From Cladorhizidae sp. MBARI D1340-BT2 (lineage: Eukaryota > Porifera > Demospongiae > Poecilosclerida > Cladorhizidae): a stretch of DNA of 64,000 nucleotides. The translations under genes were made by a program, and so were the position numbers. The stretch lies in assembly GCA_028752905.1 (NCBI GenBank), contig JAQNBH010000009.1:30052976-30116975 (forward strand), in the 5' to 3' direction. The first letter of the stretch is position 1, and every line of letters begins with the position of its first letter. This document shows positions 35,830 to 47,850 of the stretch, piece by piece. The notes under the pieces are model-generated. The model ran no database searches and was not told where the DNA came from. It saw only the letters and a program-made list of their open reading frames with translations.

Positions 35830-38800
35830 CTCCTTGACTTCAGCTCCATCCAAGTATGTAATTGGAATGCCATCGCACTCCTTCTTGTCGGCTCCACATA
35901 TGATTTTGTAACAGTCTATCTCCTCAGTGCTTGCTACATGTGCCTACCCTAACCCCAGAGGGATGACAAGAGCATATTTCGTGCTTGCTACTTTGAAGCT
36001 TGATAAATACCTGAAGATGTATATAATTATATGTACCTTATACATTTTATTTAACAATTATCTTGAGTAGACTTCTGGTAACCGTACGAAACCTCATTAC
36101 AATTTTTCAGACCAATTGATACCAGGCCATCGATTGCTGAGAGTCTTTATTGCACTAGTCCCTAGTCTGCAAGAGATAAAAAGAGCCTGGTATGCTAGGC
36201 TATACCTAGGGATAGGCATTTGGCTAGGGATTAGTCTTGGGCTTGGGTTAGGAACTGACTAAGGCCAGGACTAAGACTAAATCTAGGGATAGGGGGCATT
36301 TCTGATGCCTCAGGCATTGGATCTGGTGAAAAGATTTGTGTATTGGTGATTGAGAATTGAATCCGGTGAAAAGACTGGTATGCTGGTGAATAGGCATAGG
36401 ATCTGATAATAGCTGGCTCTATCAGGAAACAAATTGCAGACCATTTACCATTTCAATGCTGAAAATACAGCAAAGGGATAGAATTTTTCTGCTATAGTGT
36501 GTGGTGAAGATGCAGATCATATGTAGCTAATAATGGGCTGGCTATACATAAGGCCACAGCCAGACGGCTTGTTATGGTCAGCCGTTATAGTGTCTCTCTC
36601 TGTGCGTATGTATATGTGTATTGTGTGGCAATATGTGTGTGTGTGTATCAGCGAGTGAATGTGTGTGTGTGTGAGTGAGTGTGATTGTGGAGTATGTATA
36701 TATGTATGTATGTGGTTTGGTTTGGTCTGTCTGTAGTGGTGTGTGTGTGTGCATAGTTAGAGAGCACTTTGGTCTTTGTTTGTTAGTTAGAAGTCCACAA
36801 AGCAACACATAGTTGACTATGTAACCCATGCTTATCTAGTGGTGGTCGTAGTGGCGATGGTATGGTGTGTATCAGGAGAGCCAGTCATTTCTATGATGAA
36901 GGGATGAGAGATTCAGAACTAAGACCCAAATATCGCAGGTAATGTCTACAACTCCTGTAAATAAACTGCACAGTAGTGCAGCGGGTCATCAAACTAGTAG
37001 GTAATTTACCGGCAAATGGGAGTCAACAGAGGTCTAGTGTTAATCTGGCACATGGAAGCAGAGTCACAAAGCAGAGGGCCTAGCACACATATTAACCGAG
37101 CATATCCCACATATTCCTCATTATACCATCCTATCACTTCCAGATTTCTGGAAATAGCTGCTCAAGAGAAAGCTTATCCTCAACAGTCAACACGCATGAG
37201 GGACATAGTAGCCTCAGAGTTCATGCTCTTCCAGTCTTGTAGTCAGAGCCAAGATTAAGTATCAAGAAATTTGACCTTCATAGACATATGGATAACCCAG
37301 GCATTGTGCCCGATCTTGATGTACTAGCACTGGGCTAAGTTTGTGTATTATCACAGCTTTGCATCAATTCATATCACTTCATTTTAGACTTGATCTTGTC
37401 ATTGTATAAAATTGTGCTAATTGCATAACTAGAGGCACCAATTGCACACTTCAAAATGCACATGCATAAGCAATGAAGTCCGTGAGTTACCATTCCCCAT
37501 TGGTCACATGAGCCGGGAGGTCACAAGAGAATATATGGTTCCAGATCATTTGGATTTGACAATCCATTTGTGTTGAAACCCAACCATGTTTGTTATCGAC
37601 ACCAGCTATCCATAACTCTGCATCAAAATGAGGTTGTAGGTTTTCGTCAAATCCCTAGGTTTAGTCCTTGTAAGAGACACAGGGGGCGATCCAAATGTAT
37701 CGGACTCAGCTCCGACAGCTGAAATGTTCAGAAAAATGATCATTATCGACATTCTTGTCGAGACTTTGTCATCTTGGTGCAGGCACTGATCGAACTTCAG
37801 CGAGGAGATATGCAGGTTCCCTCATTCTTCACGATATCATGGACAGTGTCGACTTTGGCTGCCACACTCGGGTTAATGTTCTCCCCTTCTTCTTGATAGA
37901 TGGACCTTCAGCTTATTGAGGACTAGTCTTCCTTCTCTTCTGAGTAACTATGGCTGCGCTAAATCTATTGACGGGAGAGAGAGAAGCGACTAGCATGGAA
38001 CCCATGCCACACCAATGACAACACACATCATGAAAAATAATGTACATGAGCATAAGGTGTGGCTTGACAGATCCATCACATGACCGAGTTGTTACTGTGT
38101 ATTCATTTAACATTGACATTCAATTAGGAAGACAAAACACAGCTAATGTAGTCCTAGTCATCAATCATTTCGAACAATCAATATTGATGTTGTTTGAATT
38201 AATAATTCAAAGCAACAACTGGCTACAACTATCAATTGTTGTAATTACCTACAAAACAAGCATTGAAATTGGACTTTACTTTCTCTGAGATAAAATTTAC
38301 TTTTAATTTGAGAAGCCTTTTCGGTTCTTTTCCCCCTTACTGTATGTTGATGGTCTACATCTCCTATTAAATATTCACTGCTAATATCATTACAACCCTC
38401 AACACAATATTTCGAGGTATATGACATCAACTCAAGTTCAAGAAAAATGCTCTGAAAATACTGGGGAAAGGGCATAGGTATGCATTATCAAGAGCCTACT
38501 ACAAGGGCAAAGGTATGACATTACCAAGAGCCTAGTGCAAGGGCAAGGGGAAAAAAGTGATTGAGATTAGGGCACGGGAGAATCAATGGTGACTGTATAC
38601 TAGGCTAGGGCAAGGATCCACATGCATGACATCATGTGAAGATGGAAAATCATTAAAGTGGTGCTAATACGACATTGACTATGTAATCAATTACACCGTA
38701 ATGAAGGCATTATTACAAAATTAGTTGATATACAGGTATGTTTTTTTTTAAGGGTATTGTGTGTGTGGGGAGTAAGGCATACAGGGAGTGGAAATTGGAT

Positions 38801-40255
38801 CTCGTTTGCTCACTCATGAAAAGACTTCAGAGCATGAGAATGAAGGATAAAGTTTCACTCCATTTCCACCGCTCAAAACATGGAACTGGAAACACTGGTG
38901 AATACTGGCAGTGGATATTTTATATTGTGCTGCCCCAAGGTGCATGCCAACAGGTTGCAAGCACTTGCATTCTTCTAAATGTCTGACAAGTAATACTCAG
39001 AATGTGAGTTTGATAGCTCTGGATTTATCATGCCACCTCCACCCCATTGCAAGGATCCTAAATTTGACTGGGGAAGGTTCATGTATGAGTATACAACCAA
39101 CATGTAGTTAGAGTGAGGCACTGGTGATTGTACATTTTATAATAACCCTGCCCAATTAGCTAACTTTGAAGTTGCTAGCTCCACCATTTGTGCTGACCAG
39201 ACTCGATATGCTTTTGGTGTGCGTGACAACGATTGTTTTTTGGTTTGCAATTAGCCAAAACAATTAGATATCCATTGGCCATCCATGCTTGGCTCTGTCC
39301 CGGAAGTGTTGCTAGGCTCTGGTCCAGCTGTGTAGGGTGAAGCCAGCTTAAGTTGGAAGGTTTGCACCGAGCAGCAAATGCACTAGCACTTCACTCAAGC
39401 AGCAAAGGCAAATAGCACATTTAACAGTGTGAGCTTTTAACGCTGAAAACTATGCTCACTAGTTTTATACATTTAGCATGATGATTTAAATGTTACTGGG
39501 TCATCAAACTGTACGTGGCTATATAGTTTTTTGCTCCCTTCTTTCTTAGCAGTTGGTTGGAAAAGATTGTTTTCTTGTAATAATTATTGATTATTCCTGA
39601 TCAAAGATAGAGCAGCTATAGCATAAACATTGATTGAGTAAATATAAGTCGATCATCGAGATTGTCAACTGAGAGTTGGCTGAGTACTAATATTCCTAAT
39701 ATTATTCCTGATGAAGGCTAGAGCATCTAGTCAAAATGTCAAGAGAGTAAATTTCCAAGTTAATTACCGAGAAGATCATTGTACTAGTACAACAACTATT
39801 GCTACTACTATAAAATTCAGGTGGGAGTGGGTAGCATCAGGGTGTCGATGTGAGGCAGCATCTGTCACTACAAGAAATGTGAACTATATAGCCCTCACAG
39901 CCTCCACAATAGCCTCACAATAACAAACCTGACTGTTTCTTACTTGTCTTTGACAAATGAATCACCTACCTTAGGCAAGTTGATGTTGATCATCTCTAAT
40001 CAATGGCTACAAAGGCAACCAGGCAACATAAATGAACCCCAAAAATTAGTGACTCTCCAGAGCTAATATTATTAATATAGAGGTGGTGAAGTACAAGGTT
40101 TTCTACAGCTGTAAGGTCATGTCATGTTATAGGTTTATAAGAGACAAAAACATGCAAGAAAGGTATAACAATATTTAATTAAAGTTCTAAACTAGAGCTA
40201 GCTATCGAGTGCTTTTACCTAGCTATGTGTACATAATCGTACATCAATATTTCAG
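35830..40255. other. No gene recognised (4.4 kb)
   Basis: I see no supported gene. A GT-rich microsatellite lies at 36596-36750, and a CTAGGGAT-like short repeat at 36200-36300. ORFs at 37016-37258, 38040-38288 and 38738-38986 have no recognisable motif. At 39708 the motif CTGATGAAGGCTAGAGCATC occurs, which returns at 48566 and, in altered form, at 47399. Confidence 0.45.
36596..36750. repeat. GT-rich microsatellite
   Basis: Broken runs of TG with interspersed GTATGTATATG and GTGAGTGAGTG. The long open frame on the minus strand here (His-Thr-rich) is a product of the repeat. Confidence 0.8.
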
Positions 40256-40670
40256 GTGAAAACAGTATCATCCAAGAGGGTGATGTGGCAATGCACCATC
40301 CCTTTAGGCCTCTCAACATTGTCCAGTTCGGGCTTAAGGGACACTACGTAGGTGTTGTGGTTCTACCGAAAACTTCAAACTCACCTCAGAAGTGCTATTG
40401 GATGGTCCAGTTTCCAATTTGTAGCTTGGTCAAACTGCCGAAGTTTTTCTCTTTCAGAACATACAATACTTTGAAGGTTGTACTCCGCATATATTGGTTG
40501 GTAAAGTTATCTGAGGTGATAATTAGAAGAAAACCAGGAAACCCAGCTGAGAGCACCCAACAACAACGCCGTAATGACCAGCTTCAAAGGGCCGACTCTT
40601 TTTGGGGGAAAACCACAAATGTGTACCAACGAGCAGCTCTTTCCAAACTATGCTCAGCAAAAATCTACAG
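40256..40670 (+). CDS. Exon-like ORF with good splice sites, unknown protein
   Basis: An open frame of about 137 codons is bounded by an acceptor (AATATTTCAG before 40256) and a strong donor (CTACAG then GTGAGT at 40671). The frame is open from the acceptor to the donor; in-frame readthrough past the donor meets a stop about nine codons later. The encoded peptide has a hydrophobic middle (GHYVGVVVLPK, YWMVQFPICSLV) and a polar C-terminal part (NPAESTQQQRRNDQLQRAD). I do not recognise a family. It could be an exon of a host gene or of an old transposon. Neighbouring exons were not found; the next feature, the CobW relic, is on the opposite strand. Confidence 0.4.
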
Positions 40671-41287
40671 GTGAGTGCAGTGCAAATATTTAAGGAATAA
40701 GATTGACATTTGGTGGTTGGTGCTGAATAATAATCACATTAGCAAAACACTAGTGGAGCTAGCTACATTTCATGCCCCAAAAACACCGAGATAAATATTA
40801 TTCAGTACGTCCGACATTCATATAATGCTCAATTAATGGAGTTATTTCATTTCAAGACAAGTGATTTCATGCCTGAAAGGAAAGCTAGGTGCAAATGGTG
40901 AAGAGAAGACTGTACAAGGTAAAGCAGAATTATTATGTTCCACAACTGCAGTAGCCAACAGTTAGGTAGTAGTCCTTAATGAGTTCTTGGACATCTCAGA
41001 GCCAATGGTAAATAGAGGCCGGAATGGCATACCTTAGCCGACAACATGCCTGCAGATTTGGACTCAGTTGGGAAGGACCACAGGAAAAAGACACAAAGGA
41101 CCACTGCAGCAGTTCACGTGCTTAGCAAGGTCCGAGTTCATCTTGTTGAAGTCTATGCCATGTACAATACTTACTTCTCCAAATGAATTTATACACTCAT
41201 CCACACCAGTGACACTAAAGTTATTCCAGTCATCTAAAATGGGAGGCCTGGGACATGTATCCGAGACGATCTCCTTCAGCGGATGAA

Positions 41288-42450
41288 TCAGCTCAAATCT
41301 AAGGTCACTTTCAATGATGCTCTCTGCATGACGGAAAGAGGTGTAGCCTGTTCAGTTTGGAAAGTATTTTCTTCACCTTCCTTGGCCACACAACTACCCA
41401 AGAGTGCTCTCATCTCGTCTTCATCCAACCCTGAAATAAGCTGCACTAAACATGAACCAACCAAGCTGTCTTGTGCATTAGTTTGCGGTGTGATCTCGTA
41501 TCGCCAACGACCACTCATTTGAAATTTGTATAAGCAATTCCTTTCCTCCACAAACTACAGCATTCCTTTCATGCATGAAGCTTCATTTGGGAACTTCCTC
41601 CCTAAAATAGCTTGGAAACTTTCAAGCTGAAAAGAACACTGCTCTCGTAAATTAAAGATGCGAAATTATTCTTCGAGATGTGGCCTGCTTCTTTAGCTTC
41701 CTGCATGATTCCTTTAATACTCTTTTGTCTCTCCTGGCTCATACTTCCGCCCTCCAGGTGGATGCTATAAACAGCGCTGGCCACTTCATGAGACACCACA
41801 GTGAACTTGGATACCCTACTCACCTAATTCAGAGGAATAGCACACTTCATGCATGTGTAAATCCGACAACCCAGGACATAATCAGACATAAATTCACATG
41901 CTTTGCCAGACTCGGAAACATGGTCTTTCTTATTCATGACTATGACATCAGCATATTGGAGTTGGCTATCAGCTGCAGCGGGGTATGTTTCAGCACTCTT
42001 AAATTTGGCTACAAGAGTGTAGGTGTCCACAACAATCACTACAGCATCAAGGAGGATTCGGTACATCCTCCCATATTCCTGCTCTAGGGTAGCTATAGTG
42101 TCATTCCACTGCTCTGGATGAGGAGATAATCAAACTTTCCTATATCAACATCCTGCAACAGATTCCAAACTGCTGTTTGAAACTTACCAGAAATTGAACA
42201 GCAGAGGCAGCCATTGGTAAATCTACCACTGAATCTTGGCTTTGGTTCCTCTTTACTACCTGATGGTCTAAGTTGACAGAGGCGAAATCATTCACAGCAA
42301 CTGCAACCCTCAAATTCTGCTTGTTAGAAAGCATCATATTCGAGGAGAGTTGTTCTTTCAGCTACAAGGAAGCCCGTGATCAGGGTAACTGGGAGCTTTC
42401 TCTTCTTTCCAGCCCAAGCTTGGTCCTTCCTGTGAATGTAAATGTTACAT
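41288..42450 (-). pseudogene. CobW/COG0523-type GTPase (metal chaperone family), broken
   Basis: The minus strand reads through a COG0523 G3E GTPase in order, in shifting frames: KLPVTLITGFL (about 42410), where the P-loop that follows is damaged (VAERTTLL instead of a GxxGKT/S form); LRVAVAVNDFASVNLD (about 42315-42265); NGCLCC (about 42215), the conserved CXCC metal-binding motif; FDYLLIQSSG (about 42115); AVVIVVDTYTLV (about 42035); YADVIVMNKKD (about 41955), the NKxD guanine-specificity motif; then a CobW C-terminal-like part (41823-41602 and 41551-41288, with ISGLDEDEMRALLGSCV). Known members move zinc or other metals to target enzymes. The ~1.15-kb length matches a single uninterrupted gene of ~380 codons. 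At least three frameshifts and the lost P-loop make it a pseudogene. An acceptor-like TTCACAG lies just upstream of the first motif. Confidence 0.75.
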
Positions 42451-42879
42451 AAACTATCCATCTTCGAGTAGTTCAACTCGGTAAGATAACAACTTCAGTA
42501 CGGCATTAACCAGCCTGCTCTCACATACTGCTTAATTAGCAGATAAGTGTGCACCACTTGCCCCGCCAGCCTCAGTAGTGTTACATGCTCTTGATTTTTA
42601 TAAGAGAAGTGTGTGCATGTCTTATTGGGATATAGGATCATCATATTACCTTCTTGCACCAATTCATAACAACTATTTTGACCTAAATCTAATCATCTTA
42701 CTGAATACAGTAGCTATGTATCTCCTAATTCATATCACCTTGGCCTGTTCTCTTATCTGAAAGAAACTTGCGCTATGGGCAAAGTAATAATAATCTATCA
42801 CTTTAACTTCACTGATATCAACTGAGCCTCACTTACCAATCCGTCCATGAATTCTTCGATGTTCTGTGACCTCAGTCTA

Positions 42880-44480
42880 TAACTGTACACACTGCGTCTG
42901 TTTATAACCAGCCCTACTCAAACTGGCAACGTCCTTGATTTTGTCATTACCAAATCATACTGAGCTCATCCTTTATTCCGCTTTCTGTTCAAGTTGGACC
43001 AATTCAAGTTACCTCATTTATAACTACTGCCATTCCCACACAACCTCATCATGCAAGATTTTTTTATCTCTCTCTCTAAAGCTGACATGGATGGCCTGAA
43101 TGACTTTTATTAGATTTTTTATTTTCACCACTTACTTTCTCTAAATGATACAGAATATGTATGCTTAGCACTAAAACCAGTATTCAGCAATACTGTGTCA
43201 GTAAAAAAAATCGTCACCAGCGACCGAAATATATTTCTCCAATAATAAAGTATTCTCTCAACTGCATTCACTCAAGCAGAACAAAGTACAGGATGGCTCC
43301 TTCCACTTCCAACTATGAGCAACTACTCTCCTTGACCCACCAACTTCAGTTGCAAATGTCCAAAGTAAAAAGATATCATCAATTTTGTGAAAGACAACTG
43401 CAATAACAACCCAGCCAGAATAAACATATGATAGTATTACAGGAGGACTCCTTCCACCTCCAACTATATATGAGCAATTACTCTCCTTAACCCACCAACT
43501 TCAGATCCAAATGTTCGAAGCATAAAGAATATCATGAAAGACAACTGCATTAACAGCCTAGCCAGAATAAACATAGTATACACATTCCGATCATAGCTCT
43601 GCAATTACCTCTACTCGCTATGAAAGGGACAGTCTGCAGAACAGCTGCTTCAATTCTGTTTTCACTAGTAGCCCACTCATCCTTCCACAGCAGTACTCAT
43701 GCCTATTTCCTCAGAAATCCAGGCCACCTTTACCATCTCTGCAGAGGAATTGTATGGATATCCTTAGTAAAACTTGACCAAAACAAAGGTAAAGAAATTG
43801 ATGAAATGCATCCAAGACTACACTGCTTTGGCTGTCTATAAAATCTGTTCTCCCTGAGCATCATGGACCAGTACATTGCAGCTGATTGGTACATACACAA
43901 CATTATTCCAATTTATAAATCAGGGAATAAGCCCTTGGGCGCCAACTACAGACCAATAGCTCATCTCTAAAATTATAGAGAAACTGGTCTATGAAAAGAT
44001 AATCAGCTTTGCTACTTGTTCAATCTAAACAAGATTGCAGAAAAATAGTTTCACCCTTCAACTGTTGTTACTATTCATGAGAACTAACTATTTATTGTAA
44101 TGGCTATTACAACTCAAAAGTTTAACCATCTACCGAGGCTTTTTATAGTGTCCCCCATGGTGAACTTCTATTCAAGTAGCACTGCATTTTAATTACTAGG
44201 GACATATGGAACTGGTTAAGGTCATATCTGTCTTCTGGTACCTATTGTGTCTCTCTCGGACTGCCCCAAGGAAGTATCTTTAAATCTCTATTATTAATTA
44301 TCTACATTAAAGTTGTACTAAGTTCTCCAACATCTTCATCATTGCTGATCCCACCCAATGCATCAAACTGGTATGGAATGTGAACGACTGCTACCAACTT
44401 CAACATGACATAGACTCACTCCCTGGGTAGCTGGAGTTCAAATAAAAAACTCAACTTCAATATTAAAATATGTGTATAGT
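42880..44480 (+). pseudogene. Non-LTR retrotransposon (LINE) fragment: endonuclease end and reverse transcriptase
   Basis: Pieces in plus-strand order: TGNVLDFVIT (about 42930), typical of the end of an apurinic-type endonuclease; IIPIYKSGNKPLGANYRPIA (about 43905-43965), a hallmark of Jockey/CR1-like LINE reverse transcriptases; FYSVPHGELL (about 44145), a damaged KAFDSVPH motif; LPQGSIF (about 44265); ADPTQCIK (about 44350), in place of the catalytic FADD; and LQHDIDSL (about 44400). Stops and frameshifts occur throughout and the catalytic second Asp is lost. No 3' end repeat was found. It is a dead fragment of one element. Confidence 0.8.
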
Positions 44481-44752
44481 GCAGGAAGTCATTAATGTCC
44501 ATGCGAACTTTGTACTGAAACTTACCAACACTTACTTTTTGCCCAAAATTTCTTGCACCATAATGCTCAGCTCAAAATTTCTTTTAAAATGATACCACTT
44601 TTAGCTGCACCTGGTGCATTTAGAAACTCTATGGGATTTTAGTACAATACAAAAATTGGGTGTGGCATGTTTCCATGACAACTCCTGCGACTGAATCAGT
44701 TGGGCTTCTTTCTCTGAAGTATAGCAAGTTTTGGAGGGTGACTATGAGTGAC

Positions 44753-46150
44753 GATGTACCAAAAAAAAAGTCCTGATGGTCCAAGGAAGCACCATGCTGA
44801 CAAAGCAGCTGTAGCAAGAGCTGCTAAACAGCAGAGGGAGGAAGTTGACTTACATTCAAGCAGTGTTGGTGAGCTTGATGAATTGTTTGCTTTCCCTCCG
44901 ATACTGCCATCATCTGAAAATTAGTTTGAGCCAGAGTCCTTTCTCAGAAGATGCACAAGAGGCATATAGTGAGTGGATGCATTGCCAGCCAAAGGACAAT
45001 GTTAGAATGATTGCCATTACCATAATGGATATATTTCGAAAGGGTTTTGGCCTAACTTATGTTGCTACAGCTACTAAAGCTGGTTTAGTGGTTGGTTTCA
45101 ATGAAAAGACAATCAGAGGCTGGATGAAAGATTTCTACCAGTGCAAGGGAGAGTTTACTGGATCAACGCAAGGCAAGCACATTCGGCCATATGTTATGGA
45201 TGATGAACACTGCAGATTGAAAGCATTGGCATGGTTACGTAAAGGAAAAGTGAGCCAGTTATGACTGTTGCAAAATTTGCAACCTGGGTAAATTCAGAGA
45301 TGTTATCAAATTCTCACTTACCACCGGGTTTTTTCCGTTCCACCACTCCACAAACAGCCAGAAAGTGGCTGTTTGATCTTGATTTCTCACCTACATCTCT
45401 AAAGAAGGCCATATACTTTGACGGTCTTGAGCATGATGATGGGAGAGAATATCGTCGCATGTATCTGCACAAAATTGAAATCTTGGAGTTAACTCACTTG
45501 CCACCTCCTTTGTGTGTAGATGAAGTGACCGAGGAAACAATTGGCGATGCTTGGTGTTATTATACCTTGATGAATCAAGCTTTCAAGCCAATGAAGGCCA
45601 GTCATGGTAATGGGGAGAGGAGGGAAAGTTGGTTATTCATCCCAAAGGTGCTATTCGTGGTTGATGATCAGTGACTTCATTGACGAACACAAAGGCTTTT
45701 TCGTCTAACCGCACACGAACATGATGAAGCTAAGAAAACACACCCAGATATTCCTATGGCGGCAAGAGTTTTTTTAAAGTTTGGAGCACTTGGTCAATGA
45801 TAATGGAGCAGGTTCAATTTTCCATAACTGGAAGTGGTAAACAGAACGGCCTGCGAAAAGTGCTCCAAGAACACAATGTTAACACAACTGGCATGTTGAA
45901 AGCAGACATGATCAAGAACCTTGAGACAATGGATGACTTTCAAACCAAAAAATCAAAGGTGGAAGAGCTTTTCACAAGCAGGGAGCACAGAGCAATATTT
46001 CTGCCAAAATTCCACTGCTAACTAAATCCCATTGAACATGTGTTGGGTCATGCAAAACAGTATACACGTGCCAATTGTGATTACTCGTTTAATGGTTTGG
46101 ATAAATTATACACACTGCAATGGATTCAGCAGACAGAAAAATATGTGAGT
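44753..46150 (+). pseudogene. IS630/Tc1-like DDE transposase relic
   Basis: In order: a basic N-terminus (44753-44860); a helix-turn-helix-like part with GFNEKTIRGWMKDFYQCKGEF (about 45090-45160); HIRPYVMDDEHCRLKALAWLRK (45180-45245); TARKWLFDLDF (about 45355); KKAIYFDGLEHDDGREYRR (about 45400-45460); and the end with NTTGMLKADM (about 45885) and LPKFHC followed by an in-frame stop and LNPIEHVLGHAKQY (46000-46065), the DDE/D third acidic position with its NPIE motif. I assign it to the large IS630/Tc1-related family found in sponges, cnidarians and fungi from this motif order. The central segment with the first two acidic residues is damaged by stops at about 45660-45700 and by an apparent deletion near 45790. 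Confidence 0.72.
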
Positions 46151-47494
46151 ACATAGAGCATACAGAGAAGAGATTACGGTTGGAGAAGAAATGCAAGGTG
46201 ATTTAAAAAAGTACAAAAGTCATCGTCATGTCCCTGAAACTGAACTAAATTATTGTCCATTTACTCTGTAAAAAAAAATTCTTGAAATCTGTTTGAACAG
46301 TTTTACTGATGATACTGTGTACCCGTAGATGATAGTGATTTAGATCAGTTTCCAGGCGAGTGAGATGAAGTCAGTACATAATGATAGCTATAAAAGTGAA
46401 AGAATTGCAATAACTATATACTATATATAATAACAAAGTTGATAGCTTGAACATTATACCAGCTCTAGCTCTTATCATTTTGTATATTATAAGCTAGCTA
46501 AATTATCTGGTAATAAAATATGGTATCTCTCTGTAACAAGTTTTCTGCCGCACACTTAAAATCTACATCCCCAAGTAACTTTCCTCCATCTCCAAAAGGT
46601 TCTTATCCTACCTGGTACTCTCCTATATTGCTACCTTCCTCTCATCCAACCTATTGCTTAGATATTGAAGTAACAAGTGAAAGAGCATCTTATAAATGAT
46701 TATTATCAGGTGACATGAATATTTCTATTTCAATCAACTGTTTTGTTTTTAGTGCTAATGTTTCTAGTGAAATACGTATGTCTCCATCAGGGCCGAAGTA
46801 TTTTAGTTGAAATGTTGGAACTAAATACACAAACCTAATTGAAAGAATATTTATATTTCATGATGTAATTGTTAGGCAGTTAAATTTCATCACAAAGGTA
46901 AAGACCTCACATGTGTCAGAGGCAATTGTCTGTCACCTGTGTTGAGTTAAAAAGTAAAAACAACAATCTGTTGTTATGTTTTGGAGCTCCATAAATTCTG
47001 CATACATCATTCTATGAAGTTGATATATAGCTGAAACGATAGCTCTCTTTGTGTGCTCTCTTGTAACACCAAAACTGATGCACAAATATAAATGCTTCAG
47101 TTACAGGCAGTCAAAGTTGTGGACCTAAATTCCTGCAGGCCCCAATTTTCTGCAGTCCTAGTAAGTCCTAGACAGCAGTGGCTCGAGGAAGCCCTCGGTG
47201 CTAGTATTATTGGCAGGTGCTATTTTAGGAAGACCGGCATTGTTATGGGATTTCATGAGCATATATATAACCGGAGATGAAGTCACTCCTACATTACATG
47301 TGAAAGGAGAGTGGGGCTATATTTTTTTATTATCACCAACATGGATGCCAACATTGACGAATTGTATGTTGTTGTTATTATAATACCAATAATTATTCCT
47401 GCTGTAGGCTAGAGTATGTAGACGAAACTTCTTGGGAATACAATTTGAAGTTGATTATTGAGGTGATTTTAATGTTATTCTTTCAAGATAGAGT
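46151..47494. other. No gene; contains a worn foldback arm
   Basis: The stretch 46975-47075 (GGAGCTCCATAAATTCTGCA and a following CTCTCTTTGTGTGCTCT) is a diverged piece of the foldback element at 3791-4543. Otherwise I see nothing. A variant of the CTGATGAAGGCTAGAGCATC motif is at 47399. Confidence 0.45.
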
Positions 47495-47850
47495 TCATTG
47501 AGATAATTTGAATGTCTGAAAAGGGTCTTCAGTTGGAATTTCAGTGCTGCCATCCAATATTCCAAGTACACCTGCCTTCTTCCATCCTTTAACACAGGTG
47601 GTGAAGAAGTTATACATTTTCACTAGCCACGTGGTTGAGCGAAAATCAACTTCAACATCTTCAAATTGCTTCCCACTCTCAAGTTCTTGCTTCACAGCAT
47701 CAACATTTCCAAGCTGCTTCCCACTCTCAAGTTGTTGCATCATTGTAGTATCTGATTTTTTGGGCTGACCTATTGACCGTTAGATGAAGTGGCTGAAAAC
47801 AATGTCATGTTAGCAGGAGCTAGCACAAACTTGCAATTTAATGACGATAA
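47495..47850 (-). pseudogene. Pogo/Tigger-type (DDE_1) transposase C-terminal relic
   Basis: On the minus strand ANMTTLF-like sequence (about 47815) is followed by QQLESGKQ (twice, about 47740 and 47685, a local duplication), VEVDFRSTTWLVKMYNFF and VKGWKKAGVLGILDG (about 47650-47560). This order resembles the end of the DDE_1 domain of Jerky/Tigger-type transposases, where a conserved Pro-Ala-Asn-x-Thr precedes a helix-rich tail and a GWKKAGI motif. The catalytic part upstream is not recognisable. A short fragment, moderately supported. Confidence 0.5.

Noticed and set aside
36578..36829. His/Thr-rich minus ORF
   Set aside because: Translation of the GT-rich microsatellite.
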